Source: Campylobacter sputorum (lineage in GTDB: Bacteria > Campylobacterota > Campylobacteria > Campylobacterales > Campylobacteraceae). Taken from it: 64,000 nucleotides of DNA. The position numbers and the translations under genes were made by a program. The DNA lies in assembly GCF_002220775.1 (NCBI RefSeq), contig NZ_CP019685.1, forward strand, positions 868,001-932,000, in the 5' to 3' direction. This document shows positions 56,050 to 64,000 of this stretch, in pieces. Numbering within the stretch: the first letter of the stretch is position 1; each line of letters opens with the position of its first letter. The notes beneath the pieces were generated by a model that was given only the letters and a program-made list of their open reading frames with translations, was not told where the DNA came from and did not search any database.

Positions 56050-57789
56050 ATGAAAGAGAGTTATAAAACATTTATAAATCAACTTATAAAAGACAAAAAA
56101 ATCTCACAATCGCAACAAGAAGAAATTTTTGCAAAACTAGAAAATAACAATAATTTTGAACATATAATAAACGAATATATAAGCAAAGATGGGTTTGCTA
56201 GTACCCTAGTTGATTTATATAGAAGACAAAGGGTAGATATAAGTAGTATCGAAAACGATTTTACTCAAGATATAAAAGAATTTTTAAAACTAGTCTCAAA
56301 TAGGTTTAAATTTACTTTTTATAATCTAGATAGTATTGATATAGATTATAGAATATCAGAAAAAACAAATTTATCTCAGCTAAAAAAATTTGGTGCAATG
56401 CCAATAAAAGAAGATGAGATAAATATCTATGTGGCTTTTAAAAATCCCTTTGATTTAAACTCGCAAGATGCGATACAACATATCTTTAACAGAAAATTGC
56501 TAAAGATAGTTGTAGCCGATCCAGCCCAAATAGATAAATATTTAAGCAAAGTAGAATTAAATGAAAATATAAAAGGTATTATAAATGAAATAAGAAAAGA
56601 GATCTCAAGTTCCGCAAATGATGATAGCACAAATGTTAGCGGCATATTAAGATTGATTGAAATTATATTAAAAACATCAATAACATCAAGGGCAAGTGAT
56701 ATACATATAGAACCAACAGAGACAAATTGCATAGTAAGAAGCCGTATAGACGGGATGCTAACAGAACTTTTCATATTTGATAAAGATATTTATCCTCCAA
56801 TGGTATCTCGCATTAAGTTACTTTCAAATATGGATATAGCAGAAAGAAGAAAGCCACAAGATGGCAGATTTTCAGCTCAAATTTTAGACAAAGAGTATGA
56901 TTTTCGTATCTCAACTTTGCCTGTTTTAAATGGCGAAAGTATAGTTTTAAGGATACTTGATAAATCAAAAGTTATAATTAGTCTAGACAATTTAGGAATG
57001 CACCCTCAAAATTTAGCCAAATTTAATACAGCCATTAAATCTCCTTATGGAATCATACTTGTAACTGGACCAACTGGTAGCGGTAAAACAACTACATTAT
57101 ACGCTGCACTAAATGACCTAAAAAGCATAACAACAAAAATAATCACAGTCGAAGATCCGGTTGAATACCAGCTAAATATGATTCAACAAGTTCATGTAAA
57201 TGAAAAAGTTGGACTATCTTTTTCTTCAGCTCTAAGATCGATATTAAGACAAGATCCTGATATAATAATGATAGGAGAAATTAGAGATCAAGAAACATTA
57301 AGAATAGCTATACAATCAGCACTAACAGGGCACTTAGTCTTTTCTACATTACACACAAATGATGCAATATCGTCCATTACAAGAATGATAGATATGGGAA
57401 TAGAACCTTATCTTATAAGCGGATCCATAGTGTGTATAGAAGCTCAAAGACTTGTTAGAAAATTATGTCCTTATTGCAAACAACCTATAAATTTACCAGA
57501 TGCTACATTGCAAACCATAGAAAAATATCTTCCACAAAATTATCAATTTTATAAAAATGTAGGTTGCGAAAAATGTTCACAAACTGGATATCTTGGCAGA
57601 GAAATGATAAGTGAAATTTTACCAGTAGGCGACAAAATGTCTAGCTTAATAGCATCAAACGCTTCAAAAGATGATTTAAAACATATGGCATACGAAGAAG
57701 GATTTATAGATATGTTTCACGATGGAATTCTAAGAGCAGCTAGAGGAATAACAACATATGAAGAAATTTTAAGGGTTGCTAAAACATGA
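56050..57789 (+). CDS. ctsE: Secretion/transformation traffic ATPase (GspE/CtsE type)
   Basis: A 579-residue hexameric ATPase that powers the pseudopilus. N-terminal GspE domain, then RASDIHIEPTETNCIVRSRI (about residues 215-234), Walker A GPTGSGKTTT (about 340-349), Asp box IGEIRDQETLRIA (about 408-420), His box FSTLHTNDA (about 434-442) and a C4 zinc site (CPYC, then CEKC, about 475-516). All motifs are intact. Confidence 0.93.
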   Translation: MKESYKTFINQLIKDKKISQSQQEEIFAKLENNNNFEHIINEYISKDGFASTLVDLYRRQRVDISSIENDFTQDIKEFLKLVSNRFKFTFYNLDSIDIDYRISEKTNLSQLKKFGAMPIKEDEINIYVAFKNPFDLNSQDAIQHIFNRKLLKIVVADPAQIDKYLSKVELNENIKGIINEIRKEISSSANDDSTNVSGILRLIEIILKTSITSRASDIHIEPTETNCIVRSRIDGMLTELFIFDKDIYPPMVSRIKLLSNMDIAERRKPQDGRFSAQILDKEYDFRISTLPVLNGESIVLRILDKSKVIISLDNLGMHPQNLAKFNTAIKSPYGIILVTGPTGSGKTTTLYAALNDLKSITTKIITVEDPVEYQLNMIQQVHVNEKVGLSFSSALRSILRQDPDIIMIGEIRDQETLRIAIQSALTGHLVFSTLHTNDAISSITRMIDMGIEPYLISGSIVCIEAQRLVRKLCPYCKQPINLPDATLQTIEKYLPQNYQFYKNVGCEKCSQTGYLGREMISEILPVGDKMSSLIASNASKDDLKHMAYEEGFIDMFHDGILRAARGITTYEEILRVAKT

Positions 57790-59027
57790 AAATATATGAA
57801 GTAGAATACATAAGTAACAATAAAAAGCATAAAATGAAACTAAGTGCTGTAAATAAAACTCAAGCTATGAATATAGCTAGAAAAAATGGCACTGTAACCA
57901 AAATAGGCGAAATACAATCGACTTCATTATCTGCCCAATTTGAAGAAGGTAAAGATAAAATACTTAATTTTATATCTGGATCAAAGGTAAAAACACCAAA
58001 TTTAATTTCATGTGTAAGACAACTAGCTGTTATGATAAACGCTGGTATCCCTATAGTAGACTCAATAAAAGAAATAGTAGCTTCTACAGAGGACAAAAAA
58101 TTAAAAAATATTTTCGCATCTGTTAATGAAATGCTAGATAACGGACAAAATTTTGCAGATTCTATGGAAAAATACAAAGATCAAGTTGGAGATATAGTTA
58201 TTGCTATGATAAGGCTTGGTGAAAGTACTGGTAAATTAGCAGAATCTCTAAATAATCTAGCAAATATACTAGATGATGTTTGGAAGAATAAACAAAATGT
58301 CAAAAAAGCCTTAAGATACCCTACTTTTGTTATAGTTTCTATAGCTGGAGCTTTTACTTTTTTAATGTTAGCAATAGTTCCAAAATTTAAAGCTATATTT
58401 GATGAACTTGGTGCAAATTTACCACTTCCAACCATACTTCTCTTAAAAATTGAATATGCCCTTAGTAATTATGGTATTTTCATACTTGCTGGATTATTTT
58501 TAGCTTTTGTATTTGCAAAACACCAATACAAAACAAACGATAAATTTAGAGCATCTTTTGATACATTTATAGTAAATAAAGTTTATCTTATTAAAAATAT
58601 ACTATTTTATTCTAGTATGTATAGATTTAACTTGATTTTTGGGGAGCTTATTAATGCTGGTATTCCTATATCTAAAGCATTAAATACTGCTACTATGACT
58701 ATTCCAAATTTTTATATAAACAAAAGACTATCTTCTGTTAGCACATCTATACAAAATGGTAAGAATTTTACTCAAAGTATAATAGAAACAGAACTATATG
58801 AAAGCATGCTTATTCAAATGATAAAAGCAGGAGAGATGGGCGGTAATTTAGAAGAAATGATGGAAAAAGTAACAGCTTATTATAAAACTAAATTTGATGA
58901 TATTATAGAAAATATATCAAGCTATATAGAACCTATTTTAATATTTGCTATTGCCGGTATGGTAGTTTTATTAGCACTTGGAATTTTTATGCCTATGTGG
59001 GATCTTGGATCAGCTGTAAGAAGTTAA
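57786..59027 (+). CDS. ctsF: Inner-membrane platform protein (GspF/CtsF type)
   Basis: A 413-residue protein with two GspF repeats (VRQLAVMINAGIPIVDSIKE, about residues 78-97, and FGELINAGIPISKALNTAT, about 285-303) and three membrane helices (about 178-202, 230-250 and 384-404). It starts by ATGA overlap with ctsE. The operon has an ATPase, secretin and platform but no clear pseudopilin, so pilins must be encoded elsewhere. Confidence 0.92.
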   Translation: MKIYEVEYISNNKKHKMKLSAVNKTQAMNIARKNGTVTKIGEIQSTSLSAQFEEGKDKILNFISGSKVKTPNLISCVRQLAVMINAGIPIVDSIKEIVASTEDKKLKNIFASVNEMLDNGQNFADSMEKYKDQVGDIVIAMIRLGESTGKLAESLNNLANILDDVWKNKQNVKKALRYPTFVIVSIAGAFTFLMLAIVPKFKAIFDELGANLPLPTILLLKIEYALSNYGIFILAGLFLAFVFAKHQYKTNDKFRASFDTFIVNKVYLIKNILFYSSMYRFNLIFGELINAGIPISKALNTATMTIPNFYINKRLSSVSTSIQNGKNFTQSIIETELYESMLIQMIKAGEMGGNLEEMMEKVTAYYKTKFDDIIENISSYIEPILIFAIAGMVVLLALGIFMPMWDLGSAVRS

Positions 59028-59028
59028 G

Positions 59029-59637
59029 ATGTTTAATGGATTAATAAGAGAAATAGGCAAAGTTACAAGCTATAATCAAAATATATTAACATTAAAATCA
59101 AATTTAAAACCAAATTTGGGAGATAGTATATCTATAAACGGAGCTTGCCTTAGCGTTGTAAAAGCATTTGAGGGCGGATTTAGTGTAGAAATAAGCTCAC
59201 AAAGTAAAAAAATGCTAGCCTTGCAAAATTACAAAGACAGAGTTCATTTAGAACCAGCAATGAAGCTTGGAGATAGTATTGACGGGCATTTATTACAAGG
59301 TCATATAGATGGTATTGGAGAAATTTATGCTATAAATAAAAACTCAAATGGAACAGATTTTTTTATAAAACTTCCTCAAGAGCTGATGAAATTTACCTCT
59401 CCGCAAGGAAGTATAGCCATAGATGGAGTTAGCCTTACTATAGCCCAAACTATGCAAGATTCAATAAGAATATGTGTAATACCCATAACCATGAGAGATA
59501 CTCTGTTTGGCAGTTTTAGTATCGGCAGAAAAGTAAATATAGAAACTGATATGTTTGCAAGATATATTTATAAAATAATATCTAATAAAAATACTACTAC
59601 TTGGGATGATATAGATAAAATAATGAGTATTTATTAA
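59029..59637 (+). CDS. ribE: Riboflavin synthase, alpha subunit
   Basis: A 202-residue enzyme that makes riboflavin from two lumazines. It has the two lumazine-binding repeats: MFNGLIREIGKV...SISINGACLSV and HLLQGHIDGIGEI...IAIDGVSLTIA. Length is typical. The ATG comes two bases after the ctsF stop and the stop overlaps the next start (TAATG), so it is probably read through from the cts operon. Confidence 0.95.
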   Translation: MFNGLIREIGKVTSYNQNILTLKSNLKPNLGDSISINGACLSVVKAFEGGFSVEISSQSKKMLALQNYKDRVHLEPAMKLGDSIDGHLLQGHIDGIGEIYAINKNSNGTDFFIKLPQELMKFTSPQGSIAIDGVSLTIAQTMQDSIRICVIPITMRDTLFGSFSIGRKVNIETDMFARYIYKIISNKNTTTWDDIDKIMSIY

Positions 59638-60311
59638 TGAGTATATTTTACGGCTTTAGCGATACTAAAGGCGGTGTATCAAATGGAAATTATAGTAGTT
59701 TAAATTTAGGACTACATGTAAATGATGACGAAAATTTAGTCATACAAAATAGAGAAATTTTTGCAAATAAATTAGGTTTTAAAAGTGTAAATTTGGTATT
59801 TATGAATCAAATTCACTCAGATAATATCTGCATAATAGATAAAATGCCCTACCAAGCTCCAACTTGCGATGCAATAATCACAAATTTAAAAAACGCAGTT
59901 TTATGTGTTATGGTAGCAGATTGTATGCCAGTGCTACTATTTGATAAATCAAAACAAATTATATCAGCCGTGCATTTAGGAAGAGCTGGAATTTGTGCAA
60001 ATTTACTAACAAAAGTAATTCAAAAAATGATAGCTAAATTTGAATGCAAAATAGATGATTTAAAACTAATAGTTGGTCCACATATTCAAGGAAAATGTTA
60101 TGAAATAGGAAATTTAAATCTTGAAACATTTAATAAATTTAAAAAAGATGGAAATTTTTATATGAATAAAGCGCTACTTAGTGAGATAAACGAAATCGGG
60201 CTAAAAGATTATAAGATAAGTAAGACTTGCACACATTGTGATAAAAATTATTTTTCATATAGAAGAGATAAAATAACAGGAAGATTTTGTGGGTATATTT
60301 ATATAAAATAA
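59637..60311 (+). CDS. pgeF: Laccase-domain protein PgeF (YfiH type)
   Basis: A 224-residue protein of the peptidoglycan editing factor/polyphenol oxidase family. NLVFMNQIHSDN (about residues 53-64) and VLCVMVADCMPVLLFDKS (about 88-105) carry the conserved His and Cys, AVHLGRAG (about 114-121) the second His block. Overlaps the riboflavin synthase gene. Substrate in this organism is not known. Confidence 0.9.
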   Translation: MSIFYGFSDTKGGVSNGNYSSLNLGLHVNDDENLVIQNREIFANKLGFKSVNLVFMNQIHSDNICIIDKMPYQAPTCDAIITNLKNAVLCVMVADCMPVLLFDKSKQIISAVHLGRAGICANLLTKVIQKMIAKFECKIDDLKLIVGPHIQGKCYEIGNLNLETFNKFKKDGNFYMNKALLSEINEIGLKDYKISKTCTHCDKNYFSYRRDKITGRFCGYIYIK

Positions 60312-60327
60312 CCCCGTAAAAACGGGG
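60312..60327. terminator. GC-rich hairpin between pgeF and rpsO
   Basis: CCCCGT (60312-60317) pairs with ACGGGG (60322-60327) around AAAA. It starts one base after the pgeF stop and lies just past the convergent rpsO stop. The short T-run on the minus side fits termination of rpsO. Confidence 0.75.
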
Positions 60328-60331
60328 GAAA

Positions 60332-60604
60332 TTATTTGTCTTTTAAACCTAATTCTTCAATAAGTTTAATATAAGCATTATAATCTTTACTTTTAAAATA
60401 TTTCATAAGACGCTTTCTTTGTCCTACCATTTTTAAAAGACCAAGGCGAGAACTGAAATCTTTTTTATAAATTTTCAAATGCTCGGTTAAATCACTTATC
60501 CTTTTTGTAAGAAGTGCGATTTGAACTTCTGGTGAACCTGTATCACCACTTTTTCTAGCAAATTTTGCAACTATTTCTGCTTTTGTAGCCGAATCCAAAG
60601 CCAT
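60332..60604 (-). CDS. rpsO: Ribosomal protein S15
   Basis: A 90-residue S15. [20 protein letters not shown] (about residues 20-39) and the [16 protein letters not shown] block (about 54-69) are the family signature. AGGAGGTCTAAA lies before the ATG. Same neighbours (rrf2-like and flhA) as in C. jejuni. Confidence 0.97.
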   Translation of the reverse strand: MALDSATKAEIVAKFARKSGDTGSPEVQIALLTKRISDLTEHLKIYKKDFSSRLGLLKMVGQRKRLMKYFKSKDYNAYIKLIEELGLKDK

Positions 60605-60751
60605 TTTAGACCTCCTGATTGGTAAAATTAAACTTTGATTATATCCAAAGAACTTAAAATTATGCTGAATTATGTAAAATACAGAGCCGTTTAATATAAA
60701 TTATAGTAAAAACAAGCTAAAATACTTCCTTGAAGATTTTAAAGGAGTATC

Positions 60752-61156
60752 ATGCTTTTTACAAAGGCTAGCGAATATGCACTTTTATCTTTGATTTTAC
60801 TTGCAAAATCAAATAATCCAAAAGATGTAGAAAATATATCAAAAGAATTAAATATATCAAAAAGTTTTTTAGCAAAAATTTTACAAAATCTTGCAAAAAA
60901 TGGTGTTTTAAAATCTACTCGTGGAATAAATGGCGGTTTTTCACTAGCTAAAGATCCAAAACAAATAACAATAGCAAGCATTATAGAGTATGTGGAAAAA
61001 CGCCCTACAAATGTTTTTGAATGTTCTGGAGATATAGAAAATTGTCATAATCAAAATGGTGATATTTGCACTATTTGGCCTATTTTTAGCAAACTTCAAA
61101 ACATTGTAGATGATTTTTTAAAAAAAATAACATTAAAAGATATTATGCAAAAGTAG
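60752..61156 (+). CDS. Rrf2-family transcription regulator
   Basis: A 134-residue winged-helix protein. FTKASEYALLSLILLAK and LNISKSFLAKILQNLAKNGV (about residues 32-51) form the DNA-binding part, STRGINGGFSLAK (about 54-66) the wing. Three cysteines (C-x6-C-x7-C, about residues 92-107) could hold an iron-sulfur cluster, as in IscR and NsrR, so it probably senses redox or iron. Target genes are unknown. AAGGAG precedes the ATG. Divergent from rpsO. Confidence 0.9.
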   Translation: MLFTKASEYALLSLILLAKSNNPKDVENISKELNISKSFLAKILQNLAKNGVLKSTRGINGGFSLAKDPKQITIASIIEYVEKRPTNVFECSGDIENCHNQNGDICTIWPIFSKLQNIVDDFLKKITLKDIMQK

Positions 61157-61162
61157 ATAAAC

Positions 61163-63322
61163 TTGGCTAAATCAAAAAATAATATAATAACCCTCATAGC
61201 TCCTTTTTTAGAGCCGATTGTAAAAATGAAAAGCCTTTCTATAGTTGCTTTAATCATATCAATTATAGCAATCATCATAGTTCCACTTCCAAGTATAGTG
61301 CTTGATTTTTTCCTAGCACTTTCCATATCTTTATCAGTTTTGATTATATTTATTTCGATTTATATACCAAAACCAACCGATCTTACTACATTTCCAACAC
61401 TTATACTTCTTATAACACTTTTTAGACTCTCTTTGAATATCGCTACAACTAGAATGATATTAAGTGAGGGGCATAAGGGTCCAGATACCGTAAGCGAGAT
61501 TATCTCGAGTTTTGGACAATTTGTAGTTGGTGGAAATTATGTAATTGGTATCATAGTTTTTACGATACTTGTGCTTATAAATTTTATGGTTGTAACAAAA
61601 GGATCGACCAGGGTTAGTGAAGTTCAAGCAAGATTTACACTTGATGCAATGCCTGGAAAACAGATGGCAATAGATGCAGATCTAAATGCCGGTTTGATAG
61701 ACGAACAAACAGCTAGAAAAAGAAGACAAGAAATTATAGGGGAAGCAAACTTTTATGGAGCAATGGATGGTTCTAGTAAATTTATAAAAGGCGATGCAGT
61801 TGCTGGTATCATCATCACTATAGTAAATATAGTTGGTGGTTTTTTGATAGGAACTTTTCAACATGACTTAACTATGGCTGATGCTGCATCAACATATACG
61901 ATACTAACAATAGGAGATGGACTAGTAAGCCAAATTCCTGGTCTTATCACTTCAACGGCTACTGCTATTATCATAACAAGAGCCAGCAAAGATGATGATA
62001 ATTTTGCAGAAGGTGTTTTAAAACAACTTCTTGGCGAGTATAGAACTATGTTTATAGTTGGCTTTATACTAGTCATTTTTGCACTAGTTCCAGGACTTCC
62101 AACATTTTCTTTGGGTTTCATTGGGTGTATTTTCCTTGGAATGGGATATTTGATGAGAAGATCAAAAGGCGAAGCTCCACTTTTGCTAACACCTAAGAAA
62201 AAAGAAGAAATGAAGCAAAAAGCACAACAAGAAGAAGCAACTACAAAACCACCTAAAAAAAGCGAAGAAGAGATAGCAAAAGAAGAAGAAAAACGCATAA
62301 ACGATATACTAAAATTAGAAATTTTAGAACTTGATTTAGGATATGGACTACTTAAATTAGCAGATAGCGATCTTATAGAAAGAATTAGATCTATGAGAAG
62401 AAATATAGCAAATGATCTTGGATTTTTGATGCCGAAAATCCGTATCAGAGATAATTTACAACTTCCGCCAAATGTTTATAATTTCAAATTAAAAGGTATA
62501 GTTATAGGAAGTAGCGAAGTTTATCCTGATAAATTTATGGCAATGAGCGATGGGATGGTAAGCGAAGAAATAGAAGGAATTCCTACAAAAGAACCTGCTT
62601 TTGGATATGACGCGCTTTGGATAGATGCTAGTGCTAAAGAAGATGCAATGGTAAAAGGATATATACCAATAGAACCAGCAGCAGTTATATCAACCCATAT
62701 GAGCGAACTTGTAAGACAAAACGCATCTGAGCTTTTAACAAGGCAAGAAACTCAAAATATCTTAGATAAATTAAAAGAAGATTATCCAGTTCTTGTAGAT
62801 GATACACTAAGGGTTGCAAGTGTTGGATTGATACAAAAAATCCTAAAAGCTCTTTTAAAAGACAATATTCCTATAAAAGATATGTTAAGTATACTTGAAG
62901 CTATCGGAGATATGGCAGAATACACTAAAAATCTCGATATGTTAATAGAATATGTTAGAAAATCTCTTTCAAGAGTTATAACATCAATGTATAGCGATGA
63001 AAACGGGCAGCTAAATTTCTACATACTAAACTCTGCAGATCAACAAAAACTTATAGATGCTCTTCAGCTAAAAGACGGAAGTTATAATCTAATGCTAAAT
63101 GTAGCACAAACTAGTGCCGTAGTAACAGCTCTTAGAGATCAAAGAGATAAAAAACCTATAACCCAAAACAATATGGTACTTTGTGTAGAATCTTCTATAA
63201 GAAAATTTATCTCAGATATCTGTTCTCAGTTTGGCATAGATATAGTTGTGCTTAGCTTTGCCGAAATTTCGCCAAATACACCTTTTGAAACTCTTGGTGT
63301 GATAAATATAGAAAACTTATAA
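61163..63322 (+). CDS. flhA: Flagellar export gate protein FlhA
   Basis: A 719-residue core of the flagellar type III export gate. Eight membrane helices in the first 330 residues, the FHIPEP-family block FRLSLNIATTRMIL (about residues 89-102) and VVTKGSTRVSEVQARFTLDA (about 144-163), then a cytoplasmic domain with YDALWIDASAKEDA (about 480-493). Starts with TTG, six bases after the rrf2-like stop. Complete. In Campylobacter FlhA also feeds into FlgSR control of sigma-54 flagellar genes. Confidence 0.97.
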   Translation: MAKSKNNIITLIAPFLEPIVKMKSLSIVALIISIIAIIIVPLPSIVLDFFLALSISLSVLIIFISIYIPKPTDLTTFPTLILLITLFRLSLNIATTRMILSEGHKGPDTVSEIISSFGQFVVGGNYVIGIIVFTILVLINFMVVTKGSTRVSEVQARFTLDAMPGKQMAIDADLNAGLIDEQTARKRRQEIIGEANFYGAMDGSSKFIKGDAVAGIIITIVNIVGGFLIGTFQHDLTMADAASTYTILTIGDGLVSQIPGLITSTATAIIITRASKDDDNFAEGVLKQLLGEYRTMFIVGFILVIFALVPGLPTFSLGFIGCIFLGMGYLMRRSKGEAPLLLTPKKKEEMKQKAQQEEATTKPPKKSEEEIAKEEEKRINDILKLEILELDLGYGLLKLADSDLIERIRSMRRNIANDLGFLMPKIRIRDNLQLPPNVYNFKLKGIVIGSSEVYPDKFMAMSDGMVSEEIEGIPTKEPAFGYDALWIDASAKEDAMVKGYIPIEPAAVISTHMSELVRQNASELLTRQETQNILDKLKEDYPVLVDDTLRVASVGLIQKILKALLKDNIPIKDMLSILEAIGDMAEYTKNLDMLIEYVRKSLSRVITSMYSDENGQLNFYILNSADQQKLIDALQLKDGSYNLMLNVAQTSAVVTALRDQRDKKPITQNNMVLCVESSIRKFISDICSQFGIDIVVLSFAEISPNTPFETLGVINIENL

Positions 63323-63330
63323 GGATAATA

Positions 63331-64000
63331 ATGAAATTTTTTCACCTCTCACATACAGATTTAGATGGCTACTCAGCACAAATTGTAACAAAAGCTTACT
63401 TTGATAATATTACATTTTTTAACTCAAATTATGGAAAAGAAATAGATGAGAAATTTAATCAAATTGTAAATTTACTTGATGATGAAAAATCTATAATTTT
63501 AATTACTGATTTAAATTTAACGCCTAAACAATGCGAAGATTTTGAAAATTTAATAAAAGATAAAAATACAAAGCTTTTTTTACTAGATCATCATCAAAGT
63601 GGTTTAGAATGCTCGCAGAAATTTAAGTGGTATTATCTTGACAACTCCAGATGTGCAACTCTTATAACATATGATTTTTTTGCATCTATATATGGACAAA
63701 AAGAAAACTTACGCGAGTATTGCAAAATGGTAAATGCAGTTGATATATGGTTAAAAGATGATAAATATTTTGAGTTTGGAAAAGTATGTTTAAACCTTGT
63801 AGCAAATTCAAAAGAGATAAATAAAGTTATGTTTCAAGACAAATCAAACGAATATATATTTTTCTTACTACGAAAAGCAAATGAATATATGTGGTCACAA
63901 AATGCACATATAAATTTAGATGATGATACACACAAAATAAAAAAAGAGTATTTTTTTGATACAACAAATGATACTCTTAGCAATATGATTTCAAATTTCA
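63331..64000 (+). CDS. DHH-family phosphoesterase, cut by the window edge
   Basis: The first 223 residues of a DHH protein. SHTDLDGYSA (about residues 6-15), ILITDLNL (about 53-60) and LLDHHQSG (about 82-89) are the metal-binding DHH motifs. Related proteins split oligonucleotides or cyclic dinucleotides; the exact substrate is not clear. AAGGATAATA precedes the ATG, eight bases after the flhA stop, so it is co-transcribed with flhA. Confidence 0.88.
   Translation, partial: MKFFHLSHTDLDGYSAQIVTKAYFDNITFFNSNYGKEIDEKFNQIVNLLDDEKSIILITDLNLTPKQCEDFENLIKDKNTKLFLLDHHQSGLECSQKFKWYYLDNSRCATLITYDFFASIYGQKENLREYCKMVNAVDIWLKDDKYFEFGKVCLNLVANSKEINKVMFQDKSNEYIFFLLRKANEYMWSQNAHINLDDDTHKIKKEYFFDTTNDTLSNMISNF

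Overview
The window looks like chromosomal DNA of a Campylobacter species. It is very AT-rich, the 16S and 23S rRNA read as Campylobacterota, and the housekeeping blocks (rny, formyl-THF ligase, TlpA-like, ftsY and radA; argG-rplI-hslV-hslU-era; rpsO, rrf2-like and flhA; a CtsD/E/F-type transformation system) are typical of the genus. I could not fix the species. An intervening sequence (IVS) in the 16S gene narrows the choice, because only some Campylobacter carry one.

Layout. 1-3005: 23S rRNA on the minus strand, cut by the window edge and carrying two IVSs (helix 45, with a four-helix-bundle ORF, and helix 9). 3780-11960: a complete type I-B CRISPR-Cas locus on the plus strand (cas6, cas8b, cas7, cas5, cas3, cas4, cas2, cas1). 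11961-21441: leader, a 10-repeat array, then the same repeat again at 20238, 20304, 20370 (degenerate) and 21412. Between these repeats lie two far oversized stretches: 7.5 kb of a broken type IV secretion/conjugation gene cluster (12771-20237) and 1.0 kb with a fic gene (20390-21411). 21442-23140: decayed, AT-rich DNA. 23141-25607: tRNA-Ile, tRNA-Ala and 16S rRNA on the minus strand, with a 149-bp tandem duplication that copies half of tRNA-Ala and a 232-bp IVS in the 16S gene. 26152-64000: ordinary chromosome with few gaps.

The most striking point is that 16S, tRNA-Ala, tRNA-Ile and 23S keep the order and strand of a normal rrn operon, but about 20 kb of CRISPR-Cas and captured plasmid-like DNA separates tRNA-Ile from 23S. 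A leader element before 23S closely matches the one before 16S, so 23S may have its own expression signals. Inside the array, the genes at the ends of the conjugation segment and at the left end of the fic segment are cut at CRISPR repeat borders, as if plasmid DNA had entered the array at spacer positions. I infer recombination between spacers and plasmid protospacers; this is not proven.

On the chromosomal side, candidate switchable tracts stand out: a G10 run at the start of a cytoplasmic zinc-binding chemoreceptor gene (34195) and a T14 run next to the -10 box of the DNA-uptake/pseudopilus operon (51826-59027). A second chemoreceptor gene (35345-37233) carries a frameshift.
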